Of a stretch of 64,000 nt of DNA, positions 10,118-21,189 are shown one piece after another. Source of the DNA: Eutreptiella sp. 'Long Island Sound 2002' (Eukaryota; Euglenozoa; Euglenophyceae; Eutreptiales; Eutreptiaceae); NCBI GenBank assembly GCA_964036045.1, contig OZ038392.1:40896806-40960805 (forward strand), given 5' to 3'. Within the stretch, counting starts at the first letter, position 1, and every line of letters begins with the position of its first letter. The notes under the pieces are model-generated. The model did no database searches. It was not told the origin of the DNA and saw only the letters and a list, made by a program, of their open reading frames with translations. Both the position numbers and the translations under genes were made by a program.

Positions 10118-11255
10118 CGATGACAGGCAGTGGACAAGGGAGGAAATGAATAGTTTCATGGACAATTGGGAGGCAGAATGCCATGCCTCTGGTATTGGGA
10201 CACACGCCCTGGCGGACACCGTGGTAGCAGCTAAAAAACACATAAACAATGGTTGTCTCAACAAACATGGTGCCGGCACCCAAGGCAATGAGAACTTGCA
10301 CAAGCATGCTAGTCGTCTGTTGCCTTGTGGTCGTGAAAGGGTTGAACTGGCCTTTGCCATATTCTCCACGTTCTTGCATGCGCGTAATTTTCAATTACAG
10401 CAGGATAAGGCATTGGGCAGTTGCCTGGACCACTAGGCCCACCTAGCTGCTGCTGCACGTGTGAAGTTGCCTGAAACCGAGGAGGTCTTTGGTGTGCTAC
10501 CGAACGGTGCCGCTGAACATGTGCAAGAGGGTGCAGTGGACCGCGATGCACAAAAGGCACGGAAACACCGGGAAGCAGCCATGGCTAATGCACTGAACGA
10601 TTTATTCCTAGAGATGCAGCGCGCGCACACAAACACTTTAGACCAAGGGGAAGGCTTGCGGTTACTACGCATGCCTGGGGACGGGGATTGCTTCTATCAC
10701 ACCTTGCAGACCCTGCTGGCGAGGGAGGGCATTTTTGAGGCTACGGTTGCGGAGATTCGTGCAGCGATCATCCAGGAGTTGCAAGACCATCGCTATCGGT
10801 ATGACGCATTCTACCACGGTCGTGATTATGGTGCTGCAGTGCATTGCTTGTTGCAAACGTGGGATACAACAATGGGTGACTTTGTGGTTCAAGCTGCAGC
10901 TAATGCCACACACTGATCCCATCATCACAGTCCCAGAGAACCCTTTGAAAGAGACCATTTTGCAGGTGCACCTTGCAAATCGTCACTACGATGCACTGGC
11001 TGTGGTGGATGAAGCAGAGGTGCAGCCTGAGGCAGTCGCTAGTGGTTCCGAACAGGACATGGATGAAGCAGAGGTGCAGCCTGAGGCAGTTGCAAGTGGT
11101 GGTGAAGAGGACATGGATTGTGATGAGGAAGAGCCTGAGGCACTGTCCCTGCCCAGTATCAAGGCGGAAGTTGCTGACGAAGACATCGTTGACGACCGCA
11201 TAGGGGACATCATGCAAGATTTGGGCCCGGCAGAAGAAGGTACCAAACTCAACAA
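10118..11255 (+). pseudogene. OTU-domain cysteine protease-like gene, broken
   Basis: OTU-family proteins are deubiquitinase-like cysteine proteases. The motif 'PGDGDCFYH' with the nucleophile Cys codon at 10689-10691 and the downstream 'NRHYDAL' with its His codon at 10984-10986 match the N- and C-terminal OTU catalytic motifs. The frame is interrupted twice: an in-frame TAG at 10434-10436 and a shift to the +1 frame somewhere between about 10870 and 10916. After the domain comes an acidic tail containing two copies of an 18-residue repeat. Coding similarity fades at a second (TG)n tract (11288-11311), and element B's LTR starts at 11313, so the gene may also have been cut by that insertion. 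OTU genes are often carried by transposons; whether this one is host or mobile is unknown. Confidence 0.6.
11008..11115 (+). repeat. Two 54-bp coding repeats in the OTU gene tail
   Basis: Units 11008-11061 and 11062-11115 each encode an acidic 18-mer beginning DEAEVQPEAVASG. The in-frame repeat length suggests expansion while the frame was still under constraint. Confidence 0.85.
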
Positions 11256-11312
11256 TGTGTGTGTGGGTGTGTTTGCAGTCATGTGTATGTGTGTGTGTGT
11301 GTGTGTGTGTCC

Positions 11313-13671
11313 TGAAGCCGGTTCGGACCCCCGTGGCCATCTTTGGGTCACTTGGGGTGTGTATCTATGTGCCGGCAAGCCGCCATTGGCTGATATCATA
11401 CTCTCCCGTCCACCTGAACTAACCCGATGTGATAGTGTGATAGGTTTGGCCATTCCGGCTACGAGCGGCCATATTCAGTACCGAGGCGCCGCCAGCGGAG
11501 ATTTATATATCAGAATATCAGGAATCAACAGGGTTTTATTATCATAATGTTTCCGTAATTTTTCAGCCTTTCGTTCTGATGGTCAATGTATCGGCGACTG
11601 TCAGTTGGCTCGCGATTTTGCGTTAACCGATTGCTTAACTGCTATTTCCAGATATTTTGGCGGAAACCCCGATGAAGGGTCAGATTTCATCAGTAAAGGG
11701 TTCGTTGCTTCCGCAATTTTCTAAATATGCACTCGAAATTTTATTCTGAATTTTTCGCGATGTCGAAATCGGATTTTCGACTTCGACATCGCCGCACTTG
11801 ATTTGGTCTTCTTCGAGTGGTCATACTCTTTTCCCTATGCCCGAATCAGGTTTCCCTTATACTTGCCACCCATTTGACTTGGAGATATAAGGGAAACAAA
11901 AGCGAATCGTGGGACCACTTGGAAGGGCCATATCTACGCGCGAGTGTGATGAAAGAGAACAAGGAAGGTTGGGTTGCAAGCGCCTTAATCTCAACTTAAT
12001 TCAGGAAGCATCAAACGCCTTTGGTGTGTACACATGCCCGGTATAGCAAGGGATAATGGTCAAGAGGGTATAAAGTGATATATAACTCTTGGACCGTGCA
12101 ACCGAACATTTTATTGCGACTTTCGAGTGTACCGCATGAGTGTTGGGGTTGCATAGCAACTTTCCTTGGGTTCCTACGTATTTTTAACGTGAAGTTATGT
12201 CCATGGAGGGACATGGCATATCATGGCGGGAGCCACATTTTGAGGGTATGTGTTATATGCATGGTATATGTTTGATATGCTCACGCCCATGTTATATATC
12301 TTCGTGTGGCCGAAGAGATGGGGAGCCATACGTGACAAGGGCTTTGCCCATGTCCCAATTGTGGAATTCAAAGCGCTAGACTAAGTCTACCGCATATGTA
12401 TTGCTCATGGTATGTTTGGCAAGGAGATCCATGAGTGCACTCCCATTTTCATGGGGCATGTAGATATGAGTGGCGAAGGTATCTCCATGCGCCTGATTGG
12501 GGATCCAAGTGGGGGAATTGTTCGCAAATGGTTCCAATCATTTGTGTTTTGAACCATGAGCGGATATCATGGGTGAGCATAGAGATATACTATCATGACA
12601 ACTTTGTATTTGGTCATATTTTCATGTTTTTGACCTCAATTTTTGCTCATTTTTGTGTTTTGTGTACTCACCTGGTCAGCCAACAGCAAGAAGCCTATGG
12701 AGAGTCGAACCATGGTATGTTGTTCATATGTTGGCATATGCTTTGGAGTTGAACACCACCATATGCCGGACCGTGTACTCCATTTGGCTTGGCGCACGAA
12801 GGAATACAAGAAATGGTCTCAAGATCATGGGCTGACTTGGGCAGTGCGTGGCGCCCATATCCGAAGGGGTTTCGAGGGTAAAGTGGGGATGTACATGGGC
12901 AGTGGCCTTTGGTCTCTATCCTCCATGAATGGTAGACTTCCATTCCATGCATGCTTTGAGCCTTCGGATAAGTGGTAACTTCAATTTTGAGCATATATTT
13001 GATATATGGCCAATATGGTGTGAATTGGCAGTTTTTTGGCATGTTATGAGTTCAAACTCATGGGGCATATCTCCAAGCCCATTCGACTCCAAGTCCATCC
13101 AAGGTTATGTCAGGGTAGGGCATGGTCCTGAGTGCCACTCTAGGCCATGACACGCCACCTCCCCTATTGGGCTAGGATTTAGAGGCTTGGGAGTGAACAC
13201 ATTTTTGGGGTTTATGTAGTGACTTTTGATACATGGCATTTAACCATCTTATTGGACTGGGTTCAGGGCAGTATGTTGGTGAGTCAGGGGAAGGTCTTGA
13301 GTCCAGGGAATGAGGGGTCTATGGCTGTGATTGTGTAAGTTTCCATCTTTCCCCAACTTTGCTTTATTTGTGTTCATATGCCAATTTCAGGGCTTTCCTC
13401 TTTGGTGCAATTCTTGTACATGCCCGCCACCGTGAGACGACCGGTGTTCTGAACGGAAGCCCGCAGCCTGATTTGGATTGTGAATTGGGTTATTGCTGTA
13501 TTTGTGGGATCTGGTTGCTGTTTCAGGGTTGAAGGAGGATTTTAGTTTCTATATTTTTGGACTTTGGACCCTTGGAATTTGAGGAATGCAATCGCTGATC
13601 CGGAGTAAATCAGCAGGGGTAACAGGCGGAAGGGGCACAGCGGGGGCCGGTCCTGGTAGGGACCTTCTTTA
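11313..13671 (+). repeat. 5' LTR of element B (2359 bp)
   Basis: The start TGAAGCCGGTTCGGACCCCC resembles the start of element A's LTR read on its own strand (TGAAGCGGTACCCAGAACCCC). Homology to A's LTR continues, diverged, to about 13.1 kb (for example the 'cgccagcggagattt' block at 11490 and the 'ggagggacatggcatatc' block near 12205). The last ~370 bases match the relic at 7727-8165. The LTR ends at 13671, immediately before a Met-type primer-binding site. The final dinucleotide is TA rather than CA, perhaps decay. Confidence 0.65.
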
Positions 13672-14782
13672 TGGTAGCAGAGGCGTACCTGCTGCCCCTA
13701 CCTACCGCCGACCCGGGGACTTGGGCCCTTATGAGCCCTGCCCAAGTACGCCCCGGGTGCGTATTGTGGACTCGCTGGAGACCACGCCGGAGATTGGAGC
13801 CATAGAAGGACCGAGACGTTCAAGAGCATGGCGAACTCCGGAAGTTGAAGCCCGAAGAGAAGAACGACATTCGGGAAGAGGAGGACGTGACATGGAGGAC
13901 CTGGTCTCCATGTGTGAGCGTCGCTGCCGAAAGGCATCCAACCTCCGTTTCGCCGCGGAGGACTCTGATGAGGCCTGCCATTCCGGCAGCAGTGGAGGAC
14001 GGGCCCGGCGCTACCGGAAGCGCGGGTCACCCAAGTCCGCGGCAAGGGACGCCGGGGCTATGGACACGGACCCCAGCCCGGTCAGGCTGTGGGAATCCGA
14101 GGGGCACTCCGAGGGCTATCGGACAGCCTACGAGCCACCTTCGGAGTCGGAGATGTCCGCGCCGATTGCCAGGGCGCATATGGCCCCCGAGCCCGCCCTG
14201 AAGCACGATGTCGAGGGCTTGGAGAGGCCAGCCAGGGCCCGGACGGCACCTGTGCCCCGGCACACGGGACCAGAGACGGACGCCATAGGCGATACGCCTA
14301 TGGGTGATGAGTCTGAGGTGCCGGGAACCGCGGGATGCGCTGAATCCGGCGGAAAGCACGCTGCGTGCCACTGCGAGCACGTGTCCTTCCTCATGGGCAA
14401 GTACCCGAAGATGGGGATGGATCCCATCGTGCATCGCCTTGACCGCCTGGACAACGCCAAGGACGGTCTAGAGGAGGACGTCGCGGGGATCCTGGACGAC
14501 CAGTCGGCCGCGGAGAAAGACATGGAGGAGCTGCGAGCGGAACGGGACCGGTACCGGGAGAATCTGGAGCTGGCCCTCGAGAAGCAGCAGCGAGTGGTGG
14601 ACAGCCTCCTCCACCTGGTGGAGGACATGTCGGGACGCCTGAAAAGGCTAGAGGAGCTACAGCCCCTCGCCTCGGGTCCGGAGCTCCCGGCAAAGCCGGC
14701 CGCGGCAGAGCTGGTGGAGCGGGTTAAGACCCTCAGGAGCGCCATGGATAAACCCATGGGCGGCCCTGCAGAGGCCCCCTAA
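13586..14782 (+). CDS. Element B gag, N-terminal part
   Basis: The ATG at 13586 lies within the LTR, 86 bases before the primer-binding site, and the frame runs through the site. The 398-residue product is Arg/Glu/Pro-rich with a predicted coiled coil near the C-terminus (heptad-like Leu spacing around 'LEEDVAGILDDQSAAEKDMEEL' and onward). No homologous fold is recognised. The frame ends at TAA 14780-14782, but the same frame continues 42 bases later into the capsid part, so this stop is probably a mutation or a readthrough stop. Confidence 0.6.
   Translation: MQSLIRSKSAGVTGGRGTAGAGPGRDLLYGSRGVPAAPTYRRPGDLGPYEPCPSTPRVRIVDSLETTPEIGAIEGPRRSRAWRTPEVEARREERHSGRGGRDMEDLVSMCERRCRKASNLRFAAEDSDEACHSGSSGGRARRYRKRGSPKSAARDAGAMDTDPSPVRLWESEGHSEGYRTAYEPPSESEMSAPIARAHMAPEPALKHDVEGLERPARARTAPVPRHTGPETDAIGDTPMGDESEVPGTAGCAESGGKHAACHCEHVSFLMGKYPKMGMDPIVHRLDRLDNAKDGLEEDVAGILDDQSAAEKDMEELRAERDRYRENLELALEKQQRVVDSLLHLVEDMSGRLKRLEELQPLASGPELPAKPAAAELVERVKTLRSAMDKPMGGPAEAP
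13672..13684 (+). promoter_or_regulatory. Primer-binding site of element B (initiator-Met tRNA type)
   Basis: TGGTAGCAGAGGC matches the complement of the 3' end of initiator-Met tRNA over at least twelve bases. It lies inside the gag reading frame (codons for Y-G-S-R-G). Confidence 0.7.
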
Positions 14783-14824
14783 GCGCCTCCGCGTGTTGAC
14801 CCGGGTGCACTGCCGTTTGTTACC

Positions 14825-15712
14825 ATGTTCAGCGAATCCACAACGCTCGGGGAACACACGGCACCGGCTGGGTCCATGCGGGAAGGGCACGTAACCACGG
14901 ACCAGAGGAGCCTGACGGTACAGATGTCCCATGCCGCCCAGAATGTACCGATCACGACGAATATGGTAGTTTATGCGGAAGAGGAGATCCAGAGCCAGAC
15001 CATACAGGGGCGAACCATGGGAAGCGCCGACGGACATGGTCGAGGTCATCCAAGCGGAAACCTGTGGGCGAAGGACCCCAACACGGGGATATGGACGGCC
15101 GACGGAGCAAGTCCTTCCCGCATTCCAAACCCCATGGGTTCAGGCCCAACTGGACCGCACTCCATGGAGGAAAGGGATGTACGGGGAGTGCACTCACACC
15201 CCCCGGCCACAGGTGGTATCCGTCTCGGTGGAGTGGTGGCTGGGGACGTCGGAGGTGCCATCAGGATTGACGACCTCAGGGGAATCAAAATCCCCTACTA
15301 TGATGGCAACCCCTCCAACCTGGACGACTTCATCCTGGATTGGGAGGACTTCGCCGAGGAGGTCGTCGGCGAGATGCGGGGAGCGCCGCGGGACAAGTGG
15401 GTATGCCGGACATTCCCACACCGGCTGGCGCAGGACCTGAAGGAGGAGCTGCGGGATCAGATCCGGGAAGGATTGATCCGTACGGAGCAGGCCTGCCTCC
15501 AGTGGTTGGAGGATGAGGAGCGGGTGGACACTCCGAATCAGAAGCTGGAGGACTTGTGGTCCACCCCGCTGCCGCTGGACCGCGGTGAGTTGCGGGTCCG
15601 GGAGTGGAACCGGTATCTGCGGAAGTACCGCAGATGCCTCAAGCTGGTGGAGGACTGGAACGAGGCTAGTGAGATCCGCCACTTGCTGAAGGACGTCCTC
15701 CCCGGCAACTAG
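14825..15712 (+). CDS. Element B gag, capsid-like part
   Basis: 295 residues in the same frame as the upstream gag piece. The segment 'IKIPYYDGNPSNLDDF' opens a typical retrotransposon capsid domain, followed by a helical region with 'WLEDEERVD' and 'EDWNEASEIRHLLKDVLPGN'. Element A has the same arrangement ('IKPPMYDGNP', 'NEQERVDAP', 'EDWNEGDEQARLLSMLP'). TAG stops at 15710-15712 and 15725-15727 separate it from the next piece without a frame change. Confidence 0.75.
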   Translation: MFSESTTLGEHTAPAGSMREGHVTTDQRSLTVQMSHAAQNVPITTNMVVYAEEEIQSQTIQGRTMGSADGHGRGHPSGNLWAKDPNTGIWTADGASPSRIPNPMGSGPTGPHSMEERDVRGVHSHPPATGGIRLGGVVAGDVGGAIRIDDLRGIKIPYYDGNPSNLDDFILDWEDFAEEVVGEMRGAPRDKWVCRTFPHRLAQDLKEELRDQIREGLIRTEQACLQWLEDEERVDTPNQKLEDLWSTPLPLDRGELRVREWNRYLRKYRRCLKLVEDWNEASEIRHLLKDVLPGN

Positions 15713-15763
15713 AAGAGGAGAGTGTAGGACGAGGAGAAGAAGCGGGCCAAGAAGCGGCTGGCG

Positions 15764-16690
15764 GTGAGGATCATGGCGGCGGAGGATACCCATGGGGGTA
15801 TCATGGAGTTCTTCAGGAGGAACCTGGGCGAGCCCAACCGGATGTTGGGACTGAAGAACGCCGTGTACGTGGAGGTATTTGGAGACTTCATGGGGCAAAG
15901 GTTGCTGCGCCTCAACAACGTGGAGTGGAGGCGCGGGGAGCCGCTGAGGATGCAAGTCATCTTCGCCCGCATGAGCCTTGACGAGATCGTGAAGTACATC
16001 ACGGTGGAGTTGAAGCTCAATGCGAAGAACGAGGCCCACGTGCAGGATCGACACGGTCATGGACAACGAGGCCACCGAGAAGACCGCCATCATCGGGAGA
16101 TCCAGGAGGACACGGCCAACTCCGCGGAGGATGGTAGTGGAAGTGGCCAAGACCACTGGTCCCGGGAGGATCACGAGGAGGCCCATTTCTTCGCGTTTGT
16201 GGCGCACAACGTGAGGGACCATGGGCAGGATCGGTCCAGATGGAGCCGGGTGGGACCCAAGAAGGGCAAAGAGCCAAGGAGGATCGGGAACCCACCGCTC
16301 TCGTTCCGAGAGTACAGGTCTCAGCACGACGGGTGCTGGGTCTGTTATGGCAAGGGAAACAACCATGCACACGACCACCGTCAGTGCAAGGTGTATGAGG
16401 CGGACAAGAAGGCCTACTTCGCCGCCCACCCCGAGAAGAAGCCCAAGGAGCAGCGGATTTCCGATTGGAAGGCGAAGGGCGGAGACGGGGGAAAAGGCCA
16501 GGGCAAAGGCCAAGGAAAAGGCGGAGGAAGAGGCTATGGTGGTGGACCTGGCCAAGACCGACGAGTGAGGTCGATCGAGGAGGTTGCTGAGGACATGTTG
16601 AGGACGTTGGAGGAACTCAAAGCCCAGCAACGTGGTGGACAAAGTCTTGGCGGATCGCAGCCGGAAGGGGCTGCGGGAAGCCAAGTCTAG
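15764..16690 (+). CDS. Element B gag, capsid C-terminus and nucleocapsid
   Basis: 308 residues in the same frame as the previous pieces. The N-terminal ~100 residues match element A's capsid C-terminal region ('EDTHGG', 'RMQVIFARMSLDEIV'). Next come a charged linker and a knuckle-like motif 'CWVCYGKGNNHAHDHRQC' (CX2CX8HX4C), longer than the usual CX2CX4HX4C. A Gly/Lys-rich basic tail follows, suited to nucleic-acid binding. It ends at TAG 16688-16690, after which the same frame opens into protease. Confidence 0.7.
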   Translation: MRIMAAEDTHGGIMEFFRRNLGEPNRMLGLKNAVYVEVFGDFMGQRLLRLNNVEWRRGEPLRMQVIFARMSLDEIVKYITVELKLNAKNEAHVQDRHGHGQRGHREDRHHREIQEDTANSAEDGSGSGQDHWSREDHEEAHFFAFVAHNVRDHGQDRSRWSRVGPKKGKEPRRIGNPPLSFREYRSQHDGCWVCYGKGNNHAHDHRQCKVYEADKKAYFAAHPEKKPKEQRISDWKAKGGDGGKGQGKGQGKGGGRGYGGGPGQDRRVRSIEEVAEDMLRTLEELKAQQRGGQSLGGSQPEGAAGSQV

Positions 16691-16771
16691 AGGAGCCCCC
16701 ACGGGAGTGGGACCTCGGAGGTCTCTCCTCCGAAAATCAGTGGAATCCCAGAGAAAGCGAAGGCACATCGG

Positions 16772-17326
16772 GTGCCGAAGAAGGCTCCAGAAGAGCCAAA
16801 ACCACTGAGCTTCGCCACTCCCAACCCCTGGAGCGCCCTGCCAAGGGAAGTACATGTGGGTACGGGACATGGCAAGAAGGAAGGAGCGACCACGAAGAGC
16901 CCCGTGGACGGGCAGGACCAACCCAAGATCTACACCATCCGTGACCATACCCTTGAAGTCCTGATGCACCCGGACGTGCTAGAGTTGCATGCCGTGAGAG
17001 TCGTCCATACACCTCATGGCGACGAGTGGCAGTTGCACTTGAAAGTGCGAGTACGGTGCGGACGAGAGGAGAAGGTGGTGGGTGTGTTAGTGGATACGGG
17101 TGCCCAGGTGAGCCTGGTCCGGAGAGGGTTGTTCAAGGAGGAACTCCTGCAGCCCAGCCGGAGACGGGTCCGCCTGAAGGTCGCCAACGGAGAGATTATG
17201 GCTGGCGGCACTCATGAGGCCACCATCAGTATGGAATTATGGGAGCATGAGCGCTTGAACCGCCCTGATCAAGAAGGAGAAGCACTCTATCCGGGAACTT
17301 GGCCGACATTACCGATTGGGATATGA
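16772..17326 (+). CDS. Element B aspartic protease
   Basis: A retropepsin-type protease that would mature the polyprotein. 'GVLVDTGAQVSLV' carries the catalytic D-T-G, followed by 'VRLKVANGEIMAGG'. The last conserved block ('DWDMIMGYDFM') is in the next frame (from 17299), so a frameshift has occurred between about 17280 and 17310. Upstream the frame is continuous with gag apart from one TAG. Confidence 0.8.
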   Translation: MPKKAPEEPKPLSFATPNPWSALPREVHVGTGHGKKEGATTKSPVDGQDQPKIYTIRDHTLEVLMHPDVLELHAVRVVHTPHGDEWQLHLKVRVRCGREEKVVGVLVDTGAQVSLVRRGLFKEELLQPSRRRVRLKVANGEIMAGGTHEATISMELWEHERLNRPDQEGEALYPGTWPTLPIGI

Positions 17327-17653
17327 TCATGGGGTATGACTTCATGGTGGCAAACGCCATTGGAGCCCTTCCCCATCGTGCAACGCTGGTCCGGGAGGAT
17401 GATGAATGCCTCACATGGCTGTCCACGGACTATGCATGCGGATCATCCCAATGGAATGCTGAGGAAGAGGATCGGATCGTCCGAGCGGTGCAAGCTGTGG
17501 GTGCCAAGTCCAGAGGAGACCGCGGAGTTCAGCTCACGGAGTATGGAATGGCGCCACAGGTGTATGCCAGGATGATCCAGACGCTAGGAGCCGAAACGCC
17601 CGAGACGGACGTCTTTGCTTCCCGGGATGCCCCACTTCTGAGGAAGTGTAGGC
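17299..17653 (+). CDS. Element B protease end and Dam-like domain, first half
   Basis: After the protease block 'DWDMIMGYDFM' comes a linker, then 'QLTEYGMAPQV' and 'ETDVFASRDAPLLRKC', the start of the Dam methyltransferase-like domain seen in all four gypsy elements here. The frame is cut after Cys by element A's LTR at 17654; the remainder is at 33861-34285. Target duplications are TAGGC (17649-17653) and CTGGC (33861-33865), three of five identical, consistent with decay. Confidence 0.65.
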
Positions 17654-19699
17654 TGCTCGAAATGAGCCAAAATTTGGGGTACTCCCAATAGCATATCTCC
17701 ACGCCAGCTTGGAGATCGGATCCGCCATTCCATACGCGATCCACCGGGAGTCCAACAGAGACTCCCATGCCCTTGGCTCTCATAGATCTCCATGCCACTT
17801 GGCGTGGTGACGATCCCAATTGGGTCCACAAATGCCAAAATGGAAAAATTGCCCACACTCACTTTGGGCTAGCGCCTTAACGAAGGTTGCTCCGCTTCGC
17901 CCACGTGGTGTGTGAACCATGGGGACCAATATCCATATCACCCATGTCATATATGGTCCATTGGTCCATGCGTCCGGCGTGCACGAAGGTTAGAACATGG
18001 GGCACGGCGGGCAGCAAATGTGGAAAATTGCTCAAAATGACCAAAAATGCGCACACTCATGGTTGGGGCAAATGAGGCACATGCCCGACTCGGACCGGAG
18101 TGTGCCATAGGATTGGTATCAAGTCATGTGTGTCCAACATCTCTTTTGGACGTCGCCCAACTCCTCCGGTATTGGGAATGGCAGGGTCGCCAAGTGAGCC
18201 CATGATTTGGGATAGTCCCAAATCGCCAACATGGCGGCCACGGTATGCCAAGCCCAAGAGGAGTTATTCGCCGGGTTCAAGATATGTTGGGTACCAAAGT
18301 ATGTACCCTCATAACATACTTGGGTCATGATGTCAATTGAGCGCAACATTGAGATACAAGGTCGCCACTTGACATCATGACGAGCCAAAAACGGCAAAAT
18401 TGGCACAAGCACACACAAAAGTGCCTTGAAAGGTGCACAATTATATTATAATATCTTCAGCTTGGATCGTGCAATCACTTAATCCTTCTAAACACAATGA
18501 CTTGACACCAATGACCTCCGATCCCACATATGTGCTCCACTTGGGGCGCCTTGAAAGGTTACGAGCGCTACTTCCCATGTGGGCACATGAAAATATGGAA
18601 AATTGCAAAACACACACCTTGCTCCCAACGCATCGCTTCGGGATCACCACACAAGCTTCCCTTCACGAAGGTTAGGCTTGCAATTGATCGTAGGGGGTAT
18701 GGAGAAGGGGCTTGCACAATATGAGGTCCATTGGCGGGGTTGGCTTGGAGCGATGGACCCGCCAAATGGGCACGCAACACAACACAAGGCACATACTCCA
18801 TATTGCCCAAAAAGGTAGCTCCCACCACGATATGTCATGCCCCTCCAAGGGCATAACTTTGTGTCAATCGCTCATAGGAACTCAAGGAGAGTTCCTATGC
18901 AACACCAACACTTGCGCGCTACACTCGAAAGTTATCTTAACGCACGCAATATCATGGCCAATGAGTTGTAACGCAAACTCTACCCTCTTGACCATGATCC
19001 ATTACGCTAGCGCGCACGTGTGGAAACGCAAGGCGTATAATGCTTCCTAAATTACGTCGGGAGTATTGTGAATACATCCCACGTTTCCTTACTGTCAATA
19101 CTCGCAAGCGGCACGAGATATGACCCTCACAAGTGGCCTCACGAATCAACTTTGTTTTGCCCATATCTCTGAGTCAAATGGAGGGCAAGATAAAAGGAAA
19201 GTTGATTCGTGCATAGGGAAGCACGTAGGTCAACTCGAAAGAAGTCAAATCAAGTGCGGGGATGTCGAAGTCGAAAATCCGATTTCGACATCCTGAAAAA
19301 TTCGGATTAAGGTTGCGAGTGTAAGATGTGAAAATTGCGGAAGCGTCCATGCAGTTCCTGAAGGCTTTGGAGCCTTCGTGACGGATTGCGTTAAAATTTC
19401 CATTATAAACAGTTAAACTGGCGGTTACGGTAAAGTCGCGATCCAACCGCCAGCAGTCAAAACAGTGAATATCAGAACGGAAGCGTAAAAATTGACGGAA
19501 ACAATATGTAAATAAAACCCTGTTGATTCCTGATGTTCTGATATACAAATCTCCGCTGGCGGTGCATCGGTTGCCGATGCGGGGCTTTACGGCACGGAAC
19601 GGAGCATCAACGGGCGTCTTCCCTTCCGTACATGGGGTTAGTGGACCGGAGACCGGTTATATGCCGTAACCTAGCCATGGGGTTCTGGGTACCGCTTCA
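17654..19699 (-). repeat. 3' LTR of element A
   Basis: Begins TGCTCG and ends GCTTCA on the + strand, so on the element strand it runs TGAAGC...CGAGCA (TG...CA). It differs from the 5' LTR by roughly 1-2 percent by eye. It carries no convincing gene; short ORFs are incidental. It contains repeated 'ggaaaattgc' words about 200-300 bases apart. Confidence 0.85.
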
Positions 19700-19710
19700 C
19701 CCCCCTCCTT
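19700..19710 (-). promoter_or_regulatory. Polypurine tract of element A
   Basis: CCCCCCTCCTT on the + strand is AAGGAGGGGGG on the element strand, immediately before the 3' LTR start TGAAGC. This is the expected plus-strand priming site. Confidence 0.75.
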
Positions 19711-21189
19711 AGAGCAAACCCTGGGGGGGGCTCGATAACACCCAAGCATGGCAGCGGGTACCCAGGACCATCCCCTGAAGGGGGGGTGTCACATCCTCAC
19801 TTCAGGCTGATTCTGGGTTAGGCTGCCCATTCCAACGCATAGTAAAACAGGTATGATGCTGTAGATGTTAGTAATAAGAGGTACAGTATCAAGTATCAAG
19901 TCCCGGGTCCTGGCGGCGATTGTTCGGCATCCAAAGGACCCGTTAACCCATACCAGGCGCACCGGGTGCCGGCTGCTACGGTCACCACCACAGTGGCAGT
20001 GGCATACACGGCCAACATAGGCGACACACGACGACCGAGGTGGTCCCACAAGTCGAGAGCGACCACAAAGATCCATCAGGCTACCCCAAGCTTCCCAAGG
20101 CCCGCCGACTGGGGAGAGTCCCCACGGGTCCTTCCTCGGGCGCACCATGTCCATATCCATACGACGCGAGTCCAGAGTGCCATAGTCGAACTCCTTAAGA
20201 ACCCCAGATCTTAAGGGAGCTCCTCCTTAAGGGATCGGGCATCAAGGCCGTCTTTTCCCTCGCCCTATTACCACGAAGGCCATACATGAGGGAGTCCTCA
20301 TGCAGTGTGGGCGGAGGCGTCGACTCCTCAAACCACCAGTTTCCCAGGCAGACTGACCGAGGTCAGGAGCACCGGAGGCCGCCATCCGAATGCAAGTGCG
20401 TCTGCGAATCGGTAGGCTCACACTGGGACTGACAGTGGCGGACCGCTGGGAGTGTAGTCAGGCAACTGGGCTTCCCGCCTGGCGCCATCAGGATCTCCAC
20501 ATCACAGCGAATAGGGCAACACGGTATCACGGGCACTCAAACAGTAGAATCTGTATTCAGGTACTGGTCCAGGCTGGACCTCATGTACAAGCATGTAAAC
20601 GGCGACTCAGGGCGCCTCTGTAATCCGATTTGTGGTGAAACACAGCCCACATCTCGGTGATGGGCTGATCACTGCAACACACAGACGCACATATCCTGGA
20701 GGGGCAGAAAGACAAGCAATAAATCAGGTAAACAGGCGTGTAAACACACTCTGGAGGGAGTGCCAAACCACGCCCCGGTTAGGATAAGGCAAATGCAGGA
20801 GGGTGGACAGGAAAACACCTGAGTTCAGGCCATATATAGTCTGCAGACACACGTCGACTGGTCTGGATCCCGCAAATGCCATGGGACCAGACCACACACC
20901 AAAAATCGCAATGCCGATGACAGCCGCATCCGTTGCGCAACGTCGTATGGGCTTCAAGGCCCCAAGAGCTCAGAAAAATGAAGGTCAGTCGCCCTACCTG
21001 GTTTCCCAAGGATTCAGCAGGTGGGGAGTGACGCATAGAAGAAGAGAGGGGCCATCCTCCTCTGGATACAGCAGGGGGGGGTATATGGCCACTCTGTCAC
21101 CGAAAGATGGAAGAGAGCAAGCAAGTAAGGGACGATTCGTCGGCCTCACAAGCGCTCAAAACGCATCTGGGGAGAGCTCAGGGCGCTGA
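19711..21189 (-). other. Element A 3' untranslated region
   Basis: About 1.5 kb between the integrase stop and the polypurine tract. No credible frame on either strand. Near 19752-19775, 'gcgggtacccaggacc' is an imperfect inverted copy of the LTR start. Confidence 0.6.

Noticed and set aside
18000-19560. Small ORFs repeated at 32.1-33.7 kb
   Set aside because: They lie in the two LTRs of element A, change between copies and show no domain; duplication explains their conservation.
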